This document shows, piece after piece, positions 1 to 6,150 of a DNA stretch of 10,646 bases. This DNA is from an uncultured Oscillospiraceae bacterium (lineage in GTDB: Bacteria > Bacillota > Clostridia > Oscillospirales > Ruminococcaceae), in contig USBI01000055.1 of NCBI GenBank assembly GCA_900552945.1, positions 1-10,646 of the forward strand. Direction: 5' to 3'. The notes beneath the pieces were generated by a model that was not told where the DNA came from, ran no database searches, and worked only from the letters and a program-made list of their open reading frames with translations. A program made the translations under genes and the position numbers. How positions within the stretch are numbered: the stretch's first letter is position 1; every line of letters starts with the position of its first letter.

Positions 1-716
1 ATATCGCCTACGCCGGTAAAATCTCCCCGGGAGCCGGAGAGCATATAGTCCGGCACATTCTCGCAGCCATGCCGCATGAACTTTTCCACCGTCACCATAA
101 AGGCATAGTCGATGGAAACGTCCCGTTTATTGAGTGCCTGCATCCGCGCCCTTTCCGCATCGTTCCACGGCACCTCGCCGGGGGATACGGCGACAATGTG
201 CCTCGGTTGCGGCAGTGGCTCTGGCTGGGCGTTGTTATGCGCCGCAATGCCAAGCGCCAGCGCACCGCCGGAGGAAAAGCCGCAGGTACTGACATTTCCG
301 CCGCCGTACAGCGTAATCATTTTTCGATAACATTCGTACACCATCGCGTAGGTTTCAGTAATGCAGTGTTCCATGCAGAGCGGGTAAAACGGAAACCACA
401 CATCACAGCCGGTCTCGCGGCAGAGCTTGCGCATCACAGGCAGGTCGCCCTTATCAGGGCCGATCACCATGCCGCCGCCAAAGAAATAGAGAATCGCGCG
501 CTCGGACGGCTTCGGATGCTCTCGCACGATCAGGCAGGGAAAGCCGTTTACCGCGATCGTTTCATAATATGCCTTGCGGTCGGTGGGCGTAAAAACGCCA
601 CGATGCCGGTTCTGCTTTTCAATTTCCTTTCGCAGTGCATCCTCCGGCAAGGCGAACGCCTTTTTCGCGCCGGAGAGCTTGTATACGCTGCGTAAGATAG
701 ATGCAAAGATACTCAT
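1..716 (-). CDS. alpha/beta hydrolase (esterase/lipase type), C-terminus cut by window edge
   Basis: The minus frame is open from an ATG at 716 to the window start and gives 238 residues without a stop. The nucleophile elbow is GFSSGG (residues 146-151, likely catalytic Ser148). The oxyanion-loop region AILYFFGGGMVIGP (75-88) matches the HGGG loop of the hormone-sensitive-lipase-like family, but with Phe79 in place of His. The segment PDYMLSGSRGDFTG (222-235) resembles the stretch just before the catalytic acid in that family, so the acid and the histidine should lie beyond the window. No signal peptide is visible, so it is probably cytoplasmic. Its ribosome site GAGGGG overlaps the stop of the upstream methyltransferase gene (13 bp between them), which makes it the last visible gene of the operon. 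Family assignment is firm; the substrate is unknown. Confidence 0.85.
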   Translation of the reverse strand, partial: MSIFASILRSVYKLSGAKKAFALPEDALRKEIEKQNRHRGVFTPTDRKAYYETIAVNGFPCLIVREHPKPSERAILYFFGGGMVIGPDKGDLPVMRKLCRETGCDVWFPFYPLCMEHCITETYAMVYECYRKMITLYGGGNVSTCGFSSGGALALGIAAHNNAQPEPLPQPRHIVAVSPGEVPWNDAERARMQALNKRDVSIDYAFMVTVEKFMRHGCENVPDYMLSGSRGDFTGVGD

Positions 717-729
717 GATTTAGCCCCCC

Positions 730-1335
730 TCATTTCCACGCCGTAATGCAGAGCCAGCTTTTCTTTTTGTGTATCTGCACATCGTGAAAGCCCGCCTGCT
801 CCAGATACGTCTTCAGCTCGGCGTCCTTGTAGATGGTCATGCCGCCGATGATTTCCGTCCACTTCTTGTCCTTGTCCGTATCGCCGTTGCTTTCGTTGCA
901 GATGAGTAATGTCCCGCCGGGCTTCAGCACCCGGTAAACCTCCCGGAAGCACTGCGGCAGATCGGGCCAGAAATAGACGGTTTCAAAGGCCGTTACCGCA
1001 TCGAACCAGTCGCCTGCAAAGATCATATTCGCCACGCTGCCTTGCAGAACGGTGCAGCGGTCCACCGCTATGGCGGCCTCGTTGACCTTTTTGGATTTCT
1101 CCACACTGACGGGGGAATAGTCAATGCCCTTGACAATACCCTCCGGGCATTTTTTCAGAAGTCTCTTGATGTTCGCCCCTCCGCCGCAGCCGCAGTCCAG
1201 CACCTTGGCATCCGGAGTAAGCTCCAAAAAACGAAGTCCCCACCGTGCCACAGGACTGTGCCCCAGGTTCATCATGGCGACCATGATTTTCCCGCCAAGC
1301 CCCACAGGCTTTCTGGTGTTCTCAAAAAATGACAT
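730..1335 (-). CDS. class I SAM-dependent methyltransferase (first in coordinate order)
   Basis: This is a 201-residue Rossmann-fold methyltransferase. The SAM-binding glycine loop is VLDCGCGGG (45-53), the acidic end of strand 2 is in GIDYSP (70-75), motif IV is FDAVTAFETVYFWPDL (111-126), and VLKPGG (136-141) is the usual post-IV loop. The C-terminal third resembles a substrate cap and is not diagnostic. The ATG at 1335 follows GGAGG by 9 bp, and that ribosome site lies across the end of the upstream methyltransferase, whose stop is 4 bp away, so translational coupling is likely. Its domain order resembles UbiE/small-molecule methyltransferases more than rRNA or DNA enzymes, since there is no NPPY or DPPY motif. 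The substrate is unknown. It shares only the fold signatures with its neighbour, so a recent duplication is not evident. Confidence 0.88.
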   Translation of the reverse strand: MSFFENTRKPVGLGGKIMVAMMNLGHSPVARWGLRFLELTPDAKVLDCGCGGGANIKRLLKKCPEGIVKGIDYSPVSVEKSKKVNEAAIAVDRCTVLQGSVANMIFAGDWFDAVTAFETVYFWPDLPQCFREVYRVLKPGGTLLICNESNGDTDKDKKWTEIIGGMTIYKDAELKTYLEQAGFHDVQIHKKKSWLCITAWK

Positions 1336-1339
1336 CTTA

Positions 1340-1954
1340 TCACACCTCCGATTTCACACATTCCGCATAGGTCAGCGGGAAGGACGCCTTCAGCACAGCG
1401 CTTTTCCGCACCGCCCAGCCGTTTTGCCGTAGGAAGCGCAGGTATTCCTCGCTCGTCCACTTGCTGTGGAGAGGAAAGCCTGCCAGCTTCATGAAAAAGG
1501 CTTTGACCTTGCCGGAAAACGAGTTTCCCGCGTGGGTGAAGGTCGGCGCGATGAGCGTGCCGTCGTCTTTCAGTACCCGTTTTATCTCTTGCAGGGCTTT
1601 TTCCGGCTGCGGCACGATATGCAGCGCGTTGGACACGATCACTACATTAAAGGACTGGTTTGCATAGGGCAGGCGGAACATATCCTGCACGGAGAAGTGC
1701 AGCTTGGCAGAGCGGTTATCCCGCTTCGCCTCGGCGATCATCTCCGCAGAGGCGTCCGTCGCCTCGATGTGTGCCGCCGCGTTCACGATGTGTTTTGCAA
1801 TCAATCCCGTGCCGGTCGCCAGCTCCAGCACCGTTTTATGCCGCACAATTGGCCGGATCAACTCATACATCTCGTCATACGCCGCCCGATCCTTTCGCAT
1901 AAAGCGGTCGTACCGACCGGCATTTTTGTCCCAGAAGTCCTTGTGTTCCTGCAT
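1340..1954 (-). CDS. class I SAM-dependent methyltransferase, first enzyme gene of the operon
   Basis: This is a 204-residue methyltransferase. From the chosen start, motif I is VLELATGTG (42-50), the ribose-binding acid is Asp67 in IEATDAS, motif IV is SFNVVIVSNALH (101-112) and the post-IV loop is RVLKDDG (126-132). The N-terminal FWDKNAGRYD is common in UbiE/BioC-like enzymes acting on small molecules. Two in-frame ATGs exist, at 1963 and 1954. The ribosome site AAGGA directly abuts the first but sits 9 bp from the second, so I chose 1954. The gene follows the TetR gene and lies directly behind two operator-like palindromes, so repression by that regulator is likely. The stop is 4 bp before the next methyltransferase. 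The substrate is unknown. Confidence 0.87.
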   Translation of the reverse strand: MQEHKDFWDKNAGRYDRFMRKDRAAYDEMYELIRPIVRHKTVLELATGTGLIAKHIVNAAAHIEATDASAEMIAEAKRDNRSAKLHFSVQDMFRLPYANQSFNVVIVSNALHIVPQPEKALQEIKRVLKDDGTLIAPTFTHAGNSFSGKVKAFFMKLAGFPLHSKWTSEEYLRFLRQNGWAVRKSAVLKASFPLTYAECVKSEV

Positions 1955-1972
1955 CGCTATCATTCCTTTCGA

Positions 1973-1990
1973 TGTTAGATTAACCTAACC
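1973..1990 (-). promoter_or_regulatory. operator-like palindrome proximal to the methyltransferase operon
   Basis: GTTAG and CTAAC (1974-1978 and 1985-1989) form an inverted repeat around a 6-bp centre. On the plus strand the 18-mer shares 14 positions with the second palindrome at 2008-2025. It ends 18 bp before the chosen methyltransferase start, next to the ribosome site, where a bound repressor would block transcription. Size and symmetry fit a TetR-family operator. Binding is inferred. Confidence 0.6.
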
Positions 1991-2007
1991 GATGCGTGCA
2001 TCCGAGC

Positions 2008-2025
2008 GGTTAGATTGCGCTAACC
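2008..2025 (-). promoter_or_regulatory. second operator-like palindrome of the methyltransferase operon
   Basis: GGTTAG and CTAACC form a perfect 6-bp inverted repeat around a 6-bp centre. Its centre is 35 bp from that of the palindrome at 1973-1990, and between the two lies a further small dyad, GATGC-GT-GCATC (1991-2002). Two matched sites of this type downstream of a TetR gene and in front of an enzyme operon are a usual repressor layout. I could not fix the -35 and -10 boxes of the operon promoter, which must lie in or just upstream of this interval. Confidence 0.6.
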
Positions 2026-2037
2026 ATTACACCTTGG

Positions 2038-2060
2038 AAAAGCCGCATCTCTGCGGCCTT
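2038..2060 (-). terminator. intrinsic terminator after the TetR gene
   Basis: On the minus strand GCCGCA-GAGA-TGCGGC (2057 to 2042) is followed by TTTT. The stem extends by a G-T wobble and two A-T pairs. It starts 7 bp after the TetR stop and separates the regulator transcript from the operator and operon region. The T run is short, so termination may be partial. Confidence 0.6.
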
Positions 2061-2064
2061 CCGC

Positions 2065-2643
2065 TTATTTAAATAACTCCCTGCAAGCGCCGTACACCAG
2101 TGCTTCCAACACCTGCGGATACAACTCCCCAATCTGCTCCTTATGGGAAACCGTGAGGATCAGTCCCCGCACCGTCGCGGCAGCCAAAGAGGCGCCGCGC
2201 TTTGGCATCAAATCATATTTTTCCAAGAGCTGACGAATATGCGTTTCGTCATCGTGGTAATGTTCCTTTTTGACGCCCTCCGGCAATCTCTGTAAAAGCA
2301 ACTTGGCGTCATGTTCAATGAAAACCATGTCGCCGGTATCGGACAGCCGCCGGCAGACGGCAAGAACCGCCTTTGCCGCACGCTCCGACGGCGGCAAGCC
2401 GTTTGCTTCGCTCAGTGCATGGTCAGCCACTCCGTAAAGTTCGGAGTGAACGTTCTCCAAAACCGCGAAAAAAAGCATTTCTTTGGATTCGTAGAATTTA
2501 TAGAACGAGCCCTTTGCAATGCCGACCGCCTTCGTCAGCTGCTCTACGGAGGTTTTCTTCATCCCCAGCGTGACAGCACAATGTCTCGTTTCCTTCAGCA
2601 ACGCCTTGCGGAGCTGCTCAGTCTCGTAATCGGTAAAAGCCAA
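2065..2643 (-). CDS. TetR/AcrR-family transcriptional regulator
   Basis: This is a 192-residue protein of typical TetR length. The N-terminal helix-turn-helix is clear: TSVEQLTKAVGIAKGSFYKFYESKEML (31-57), with the family's G-hydrophobic-x-KGS-FYxFYxSKE signature. The rest is the helical ligand-binding and dimer domain and gives no ligand clue. The start is TTG at 2643, chosen because AAGGAGG lies 8 bp upstream and no ATG fits. It has its own near-consensus promoter with an overlapping palindrome, and ends in its own terminator. It most likely represses itself, the methyltransferase-hydrolase operon downstream, or both. The ligand is unknown. The gene overlaps the end of an upstream reading frame by 26 bp. 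Confidence 0.9.
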   Translation of the reverse strand: MAFTDYETEQLRKALLKETRHCAVTLGMKKTSVEQLTKAVGIAKGSFYKFYESKEMLFFAVLENVHSELYGVADHALSEANGLPPSERAAKAVLAVCRRLSDTGDMVFIEHDAKLLLQRLPEGVKKEHYHDDETHIRQLLEKYDLMPKRGASLAAATVRGLILTVSHKEQIGELYPQVLEALVYGACRELFK

Positions 2644-3190
2644 GGTCGCACCCTCCTTGAAATATGACCGTTTCGGTTCTTCTGGTCATATCATACCGCG
2701 CTTTTTTCTGTTTTACAAGAAGTGCGGAGAAAAAATCACTAATCAAAAGGGGTGCAGCGTTGCAGAAAGAGACGCTGGAATTCCGGTAATCGTTGTCGCC
2801 GCGGTAAAAGAAACTATATCGTAAAAGGGCATCAGAGCGAAGCATCCAAACGCTGCGTTCTGATACCCATTTTGTTTCATATTGCACGAACCGTTCATAA
2901 GAAATAGAATTGAGTTGTTTCGTAATTTCCTTGAATTCCTGGTATCCGAGTCTAAAATACCCGCTTTGCAAGTAGCCTTCGCCGCTTAACACGATACAAT
3001 TTTCTTCCACTCTTCCCAAATGGTTTCTTGACAGCCATTTGTCAAGCTGTTCAATCTGAAATTCAGGATTGTCGGAAACCTCAAAATAATCAGCAATACT
3101 TGCAAGCGGCAAATCGTAAAGATTATGTTTCGTAAGATACTCTTCCTTGGGTATCGGCTTTTCTCCAACCTGGTAAATGTTGCTAAACAT
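2618..3190 (-). CDS. hypothetical protein, 3' end runs through the TetR promoter
   Basis: This is a 190-residue protein I do not recognise. It is soluble, with no signal peptide or membrane segment, rich in aromatic residues and mixed charge, and moderately A/T-rich compared with the methyltransferase genes. The ATG at 3190 follows AAGGA at 4-5 bp. The last 25 or so residues (from about DMTRRTETV) are encoded by the TetR promoter, operator and first codons in another frame, so they are probably not part of the ancestral protein. The original stop may have been lost when the TetR cassette was joined here. It could alternatively be a natural overlap. It follows the hairpin after the 76-residue gene by about 33 bp with no clear promoter of its own. 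Confidence 0.55.
   Translation of the reverse strand: MFSNIYQVGEKPIPKEEYLTKHNLYDLPLASIADYFEVSDNPEFQIEQLDKWLSRNHLGRVEENCIVLSGEGYLQSGYFRLGYQEFKEITKQLNSISYERFVQYETKWVSERSVWMLRSDALLRYSFFYRGDNDYRNSSVSFCNAAPLLISDFFSALLVKQKKARYDMTRRTETVIFQGGCDLGFYRLRD
2662..2691 (-). promoter_or_regulatory. palindrome at the TetR transcription start, probable operator
   Basis: ATATGACC (2662-2669) and GGTCATAT (2684-2691) are perfect 8-bp arms around 14 bp. A second, tighter dyad, ACCG-TTT-CGGT (2667-2677), is nested in it and resembles TetR-type operators of the TGACCGTTTCGGTCA kind. The site begins at the -10 box of the TetR promoter, as expected for autorepression. Its sequence differs from the two GGTTAG-type palindromes downstream of the gene. 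Confidence 0.6.
2690..2718 (-). promoter_or_regulatory. sigma-A-type promoter of the TetR gene
   Basis: Read on the minus strand, a -35 box TTGTAA (2718-2713) and a -10 box TATGAT (2695-2690) are separated by exactly 17 bp. They match TTGACA at 4 of 6 and TATAAT at 5 of 6. The TetR start codon is about 47 bp downstream. The promoter lies inside the 3' end of the upstream reading frame. Confidence 0.65.
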
Positions 3191-3212
3191 AAATTCCTTC
3201 CCTCTTTCTGTT

Positions 3213-3253
3213 GAAAATAAAAAGATGGAGCAGCCGGCCTCGGCTGTTCCATC
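3213..3253 (-). terminator. intrinsic terminator after the 76-residue gene
   Basis: The arms at 3224-3235 and 3242-3253 pair at 11 of 12 positions (one mismatch) around a 6-base loop. On the minus strand they are followed by a T-rich run (TTTTTATTTT). It begins 25 bp after the stop of the gene at 3279-3509 and ends the sigma-factor transcript. Confidence 0.8.
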
Positions 3254-3278
3254 CCCACATGCTTTAATTTCCCGATAT

Positions 3279-3509
3279 TTATGCGCACATACGCAGCGTC
3301 TGAATCGCTGCGGCAGCGCCCGGGACGGGAGCCATTGATACCTGATAAACGGTGTTCATGGTTTCAAACTGAACAAATACATCGGTGACTTCCAAAATTT
3401 CCACAACCCTTGAGGTACGAATAATGTCGCCGCCGCGTTGTATAAGCGCGCACTGTCCCTCTTTCAAAGGGAATAGTAAGCGCCCATTCAGGGAAATATG
3501 CTTTTTCAT
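3279..3509 (-). CDS. small conserved-type hypothetical protein (76 aa)
   Basis: This short basic protein starts MKKHISLNGRLLFPLKEGQC and has alternating hydrophobic and polar residues through IIRTSRVVEILEVTDVFVQFET (29-50), which suggests a small beta-barrel-like fold. There are no cysteine clusters or membrane segments. The ATG at 3509 is 11 bp from a full AGGAGG site. Only 26 bp separate it from the sigma-like gene upstream, so the two are probably co-transcribed up to the hairpin at 3224-3253. Genes of this size and kind accompany sigma-like factors in Clostridia mobile elements. The function is unknown. Confidence 0.7.
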   Translation of the reverse strand: MKKHISLNGRLLFPLKEGQCALIQRGGDIIRTSRVVEILEVTDVFVQFETMNTVYQVSMAPVPGAAAAIQTLRMCA

Positions 3510-3535
3510 TCTTGCATTGACCTCCTTGCTTTTTC

Positions 3536-4078
3536 TTAACCCAATAGAACCTGCACGACCGTATCATATGTCCCGGCCAGCAGCTGCTTGATGTCATGGA
3601 AGGTAATGCGCTCGGCTCTGGCAATATCGTGCATTCCGGCGCCATCCAGCTTCATGCGGATAATCCGCATTTCTTTGGGCGGCAGCTTTTTTGCCAGCGC
3701 ATGGAGAATTAACTCTGTCTCCAGCTGCATCATCAGCTCATCTTGTTTGCCAGCCATGTTTTCCAGTGGGATACGGATACGTTTCGCATACATATCCTCG
3801 ATATGAACCGTGTCCTCCTGAAGCAGAATATCCCTGGCCATGTGCTTATAATGGTTTTTTAGAGCACACAGCATCTTCTTCCATGCCACAGTAGCAAATT
3901 TATACTTTTGCAGCTTGGGATTCTCGCAGTATTCCTGTACCGCGCACAAATATCCAAAGACCACAACGTCGTAGTACTGAACTACCGGCAAGCTGTTCTC
4001 ATTTAAGAATGCATACACCAGGTCGTGGTTTTCTTCAGCAAATTTTCGCTGTTCATCCGTCAAGGCTTTCATCGTCAT
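3536..4078 (-). CDS. sigma-70-like RNA polymerase sigma factor of a mobile element
   Basis: This 180-residue protein is shaped like a short sigma-70 factor. Residues 12-80 (FAEENHDLVYAFL...YYDVVVFGYLCAVQEY...YKFATVAWKKML) match region 2, with the usual hydrophobic helix and the F-T/A-x-A-W/Y box. Residues 131-168 (KLPPKEMRIIRMKLDGAGMHDIARAERITFHDIKQLL) look like the region 4 helix-turn-helix. The frame is open further upstream, but I start at the ATG at 4078 because GGAGGG lies 7 bp before it. An upstream start would also place the large hairpin at 4102-4131 inside the gene. It follows the four-cysteine protein and precedes the 76-residue gene, a layout typical of Firmicutes integrative elements. 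It may direct element-specific transcription. The assignment is by pattern and could be a degenerate sigma-like regulator. Confidence 0.75.
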   Translation of the reverse strand: MTMKALTDEQRKFAEENHDLVYAFLNENSLPVVQYYDVVVFGYLCAVQEYCENPKLQKYKFATVAWKKMLCALKNHYKHMARDILLQEDTVHIEDMYAKRIRIPLENMAGKQDELMMQLETELILHALAKKLPPKEMRIIRMKLDGAGMHDIARAERITFHDIKQLLAGTYDTVVQVLLG

Positions 4079-4090
4079 TCTTATCCCTCC

Positions 4091-4135
4091 AAAAATAGAA
4101 TGGGATACTGTGGCTCCACCCACAGTATCCCTTTT
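4091..4135 (-). terminator. strong hairpin between the four-cysteine gene and the sigma gene
   Basis: Perfect 12-bp arms (4102-4113 and 4120-4131) enclose a 6-base loop. A T-rich tract follows on both strands (ATTCTATTTTT on minus, TTTTCTC on plus), so it can act bidirectionally. It starts about 40 bp after the stop of the gene at 4173-5006 and ends just before the ribosome site of the sigma gene, so any read-through would set the sigma factor level. Confidence 0.75.
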
Positions 4136-4172
4136 CTCACTTTCTGCGCAGCACAGCCGCGCATTTGGTTCT

Positions 4173-5006
4173 TTATGCCGGCAAAGATTCACGCTCGCCG
4201 TCGATTGTCCCTGGGCCGGAAATTGCAAAATGTTCACCGCTTTCCATTGTTGAATAACGGGAATCATAGTCATACATGCTTTCTGCCTCCGTGCGGGTTT
4301 CTGAATCTGCGGCACGCTGCTGGAGCATCATTTTGATTTGCTCCCGGAAATTGTCCGCATATTGCTTCACCTGCACCAGTTCTTCCCCGGAGAAGTCGTA
4401 CAACTTACGGAAAGTTGCCACGCTGTAGGTGTTTGAGCCGTTGTCCACACGCTTCAACCCAATCTCCACAACGCTGCTCCAGGCGGGGCGGCGGTGGGAG
4501 ACAAAGGATATGTTCATAAAATCGCTGAACGGGCGGATGCTTGTGGGCGGCAGCGAAAGAAGAATCGGGATATATTCCCCGCTGCGCAGGATATACAGAT
4601 GCCGCATATTTTTGCAGGCCTTGCCTTTCCCGTCTGTGCCGAACTTATTCAGCTCGCACAGGGCGCAGGATCCGCCGGGCGTGCCGATTCCAAGCTTCCC
4701 GTCAACGGAAGAACACAAAGGAGGCACGTTGTCGTCATATTCCGAACCTTCCGGCCAGTATGCACCTGCCTGATGGTTATAGACGATAACGCCTTTCAGT
4801 GTCTTTTCGTAATCCGGATCTTCCGGGTCATCTCCCGGCACTTCAAATTGAAGTGCGCCGCCGGAAGGAATTTTTACCCGCTGAAAACTCATCTGCAAGC
4901 CGTCGAAATCCTCTGACAGTTCTTCGTTGGAAAAATCGCTCTCAATCATAGCGGGAAGGGTGAAGTTTTTGACCTCAGCCAAAGCATTCTCATTGTTGTA
5001 CGTCAT
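4173..5006 (-). CDS. mobile-element protein with four-cysteine motif, possible ssDNA-binding protein
   Basis: This is a 277-residue soluble protein. Four cysteines (Cys98, Cys114, Cys117, Cys131) sit in a glycine-rich segment, C-x15-C-x2-C-x13-C, and could bind zinc. They are followed by a strand pattern (HLYILRSGEYIPILLSLPPTSIRPFSDFM, 136-164) that reminds me of phage single-strand DNA-binding or accessory replication proteins. The C-terminus (about 230-277) is acidic and low in structure, another usual trait of ssDNA-binding proteins. The ATG at 5006 is 9 bp from AGGAGG. It lies 36 bp behind the DUF932 remnant and upstream of the sigma-like gene; DUF932 and such proteins are common partners in conjugative elements and phages. 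The function is inferred, with the Cys motif as the only hard evidence. Confidence 0.6.
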   Translation of the reverse strand: MTYNNENALAEVKNFTLPAMIESDFSNEELSEDFDGLQMSFQRVKIPSGGALQFEVPGDDPEDPDYEKTLKGVIVYNHQAGAYWPEGSEYDDNVPPLCSSVDGKLGIGTPGGSCALCELNKFGTDGKGKACKNMRHLYILRSGEYIPILLSLPPTSIRPFSDFMNISFVSHRRPAWSSVVEIGLKRVDNGSNTYSVATFRKLYDFSGEELVQVKQYADNFREQIKMMLQQRAADSETRTEAESMYDYDSRYSTMESGEHFAISGPGTIDGERESLPA

Positions 5007-5042
5007 AAATCAAATCCTCCTAATATCATTTTAGGGCAGCAA

Positions 5043-5735
5043 TCACGCTGCCATTTGGTTGATACTGTTCCATCTTTTTGCAGGCATCGACAGGATGTTG
5101 TAGCCGATGCTTTCCAAATCGGTTGCCCGGTCGTAACTTGCCACGTCCTGACTGTACCGCGTAACCGCGTTGGCAAGCCCGTAAAGCGTCAGGTCTTTGC
5201 CCTCAATCAGATGCTGCAATACGCCGGGATGTTCCTCATCCGTAATACCAAAATCACGGCTTGCCAGGCGAACAACCTCCGGCACGTTTTCTGTATTCAT
5301 CTTGACAGTTGCCGCCTCTTGCATCATACCGACAACACGGCTGAAATTCACTTCATCAACCGCCGCACGGACAGTATCCTGAATCTTCAGCATAAATGCG
5401 TGGTCATCCGCCGCCAATGTTTCAGCGGAATAGAGCAAAAAATTTTCGTCTGCCGAATTGATGCGGCCCACATGATTGCGCCTGGTTGCGGCGTCGTTTA
5501 CTACCATGCCGTTTTTGCACACCAGCCGGTAAACCAAAGGCTGGATATTAACCGATCCAAGCCCTACCTCGCTGTTGCTGATGATGGCGCCGGCCTGGAC
5601 AATATCGCCCGGTACGACTTCCTGCTGAAGTCGGGGATTTACCACCTTGATATACATACAGTCTTCCGTGATCTGGCAGCTCTCAAACCTTGCGTCCTTC
5701 ATATCACCGATAATCGGCAAAACAGCCTCGGCTAC
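5043..5735 (-). pseudogene. DUF932 (phage/plasmid-like) protein, N-terminus missing
   Basis: About 230 codons encode the C-terminal part of a DUF932-type protein, with VVPGDIVQAGAIISNSEVGLGS followed by VYRLVCKNGMV and a histidine-containing NHVGR. Family members usually run to 300 residues or more and begin with a separate N-terminal half, which is absent. The frame opens only after a TAA four codons before the DUF932-like sequence, and no ribosome site or ATG lies at its beginning. A TTG at 5720 is the first possible start. The break coincides with the end of recognisable GNAT sequence at about 5735-5740, so a deletion or recombination joined the two. The remnant may be untranslated, or translated by coupling to the GNAT fragment. 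The native role of DUF932 is unclear. Confidence 0.7.
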
Positions 5736-5844
5736 AAGATTTCTTTATGTAGTTCAGTAATTTTTCCGCATCCTCAACACATGGACTTTTTAAGATGGCG
5801 GTCCTGCCATCTTTCAATATGATTGTTTTTTCTTCAAATATCAT
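5704..5844 (-). pseudogene. GNAT acetyltransferase, N-terminal fragment only
   Basis: A 46-codon frame starts at an ATG (5844) with AAAGGAG 7 bp upstream. Its first 37 residues (MIFEEKTIILKDGRTAILKS, then PCVEDAEKLLNYIKKSC) are the usual beginning of GNAT N-acetyltransferases. The acetyl-CoA-binding motif A (Q/R-x-x-G-x-G/A) is absent, because from about residue 38 the sequence belongs to the DUF932 gene in another frame and stops at 5704. It therefore cannot be an active enzyme. Its intact start region suggests that transcription and translation still begin here. Confidence 0.7.
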
Positions 5845-5865
5845 TTCGATACTCCTTTCGGTAAA

Positions 5866-6054
5866 TTACTCCTCGATTGAAAAGAGTGCTTTAATCATTT
5901 TTGCAACTTCATCTGGAGCCGGATTTGTATTGTCAAGTTTCATATAGTTCTCAAACGGCAGTTCTTCGCCGTCATAGGAATTAAGGCGATACTTTTCGCT
6001 CGTTGCCCTCATTTCAGATTCGCTCCAATTGAGATCACGCTTCCGTTTGCTTTT
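5866..6054 (-). pseudogene. C-terminal fragment of a probable P-loop kinase/AAA-type ATP-binding protein
   Basis: The frame is open for 62 residues after a TAA at 6055-6057 and ends at 5866, 21 bp before the GNAT start. The sequence, with RDLNWSESEM, KYRLNSYDGEELPFENY and KLDNTNPAPDEVAKMIKALF, resembles the C-terminal helix and D-N-T strand of small nucleotide- or metabolite-kinase-like P-loop proteins. No Walker A motif or proper start is present, so it is a remnant. Its adjacency to the GNAT head suggests that the pair was once an operon. The family assignment is moderate; the fact that it is a truncated coding sequence is better supported. Confidence 0.5.
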
Positions 6055-6114
6055 TTATCCCCGGCATTTTATCCCCCTGCGGGGATAGGACAACCGCCCG
6101 GTATGTTTATCCCC
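6053..6114. repeat. cluster of TATCCCC repeats with a small hairpin
   Basis: TATCCCC occurs in direct orientation at 6056-6062, 6070-6076 and 6108-6114, and inverted at 6081-6087. The second copy and the inverted copy form a 7-bp stem with a CTGC loop. The first two share the 10-mer TTTTATCCCC at a 14-bp period. This lies at the edge of the truncated kinase sequence, so it may be a recombination or protein-binding site. No function can be assigned. Confidence 0.5.
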
Positions 6115-6150
6115 GTTCATAATTGTTGATATAGGGATTATACCGTCTAA

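Noticed and set aside
69..695. 208-residue plus-strand open frame
   Set aside because: It is antisense to the alpha/beta hydrolase, shows no family motif, and its composition (His/Arg/Ala-rich) is that of a complementary-strand shadow.
730..1954. The two methyltransferases as one frameshifted or recently duplicated gene
   Set aside because: Each has its own full motif set, start and ribosome site, and outside the SAM-binding signatures their sequences differ.
4079..4315. N-terminal extension of the sigma-like gene by 79 residues
   Set aside because: It would cross a perfect 12-bp hairpin and part of the upstream gene, has no ribosome site, and the sigma-like similarity begins only after the ATG at 4078.
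5055..5822. 255-residue plus-strand open frame
   Set aside because: It lies opposite the DUF932 remnant and the GNAT fragment, whose minus-strand sequences have recognisable family patterns; no ribosome site or motif supports the plus-strand reading.
6053..6114. TTATCCCC copies as DnaA boxes and a replication origin
   Set aside because: They deviate from TTATCCACA at the 3' end, and no dnaA, dnaN or rep gene is present.
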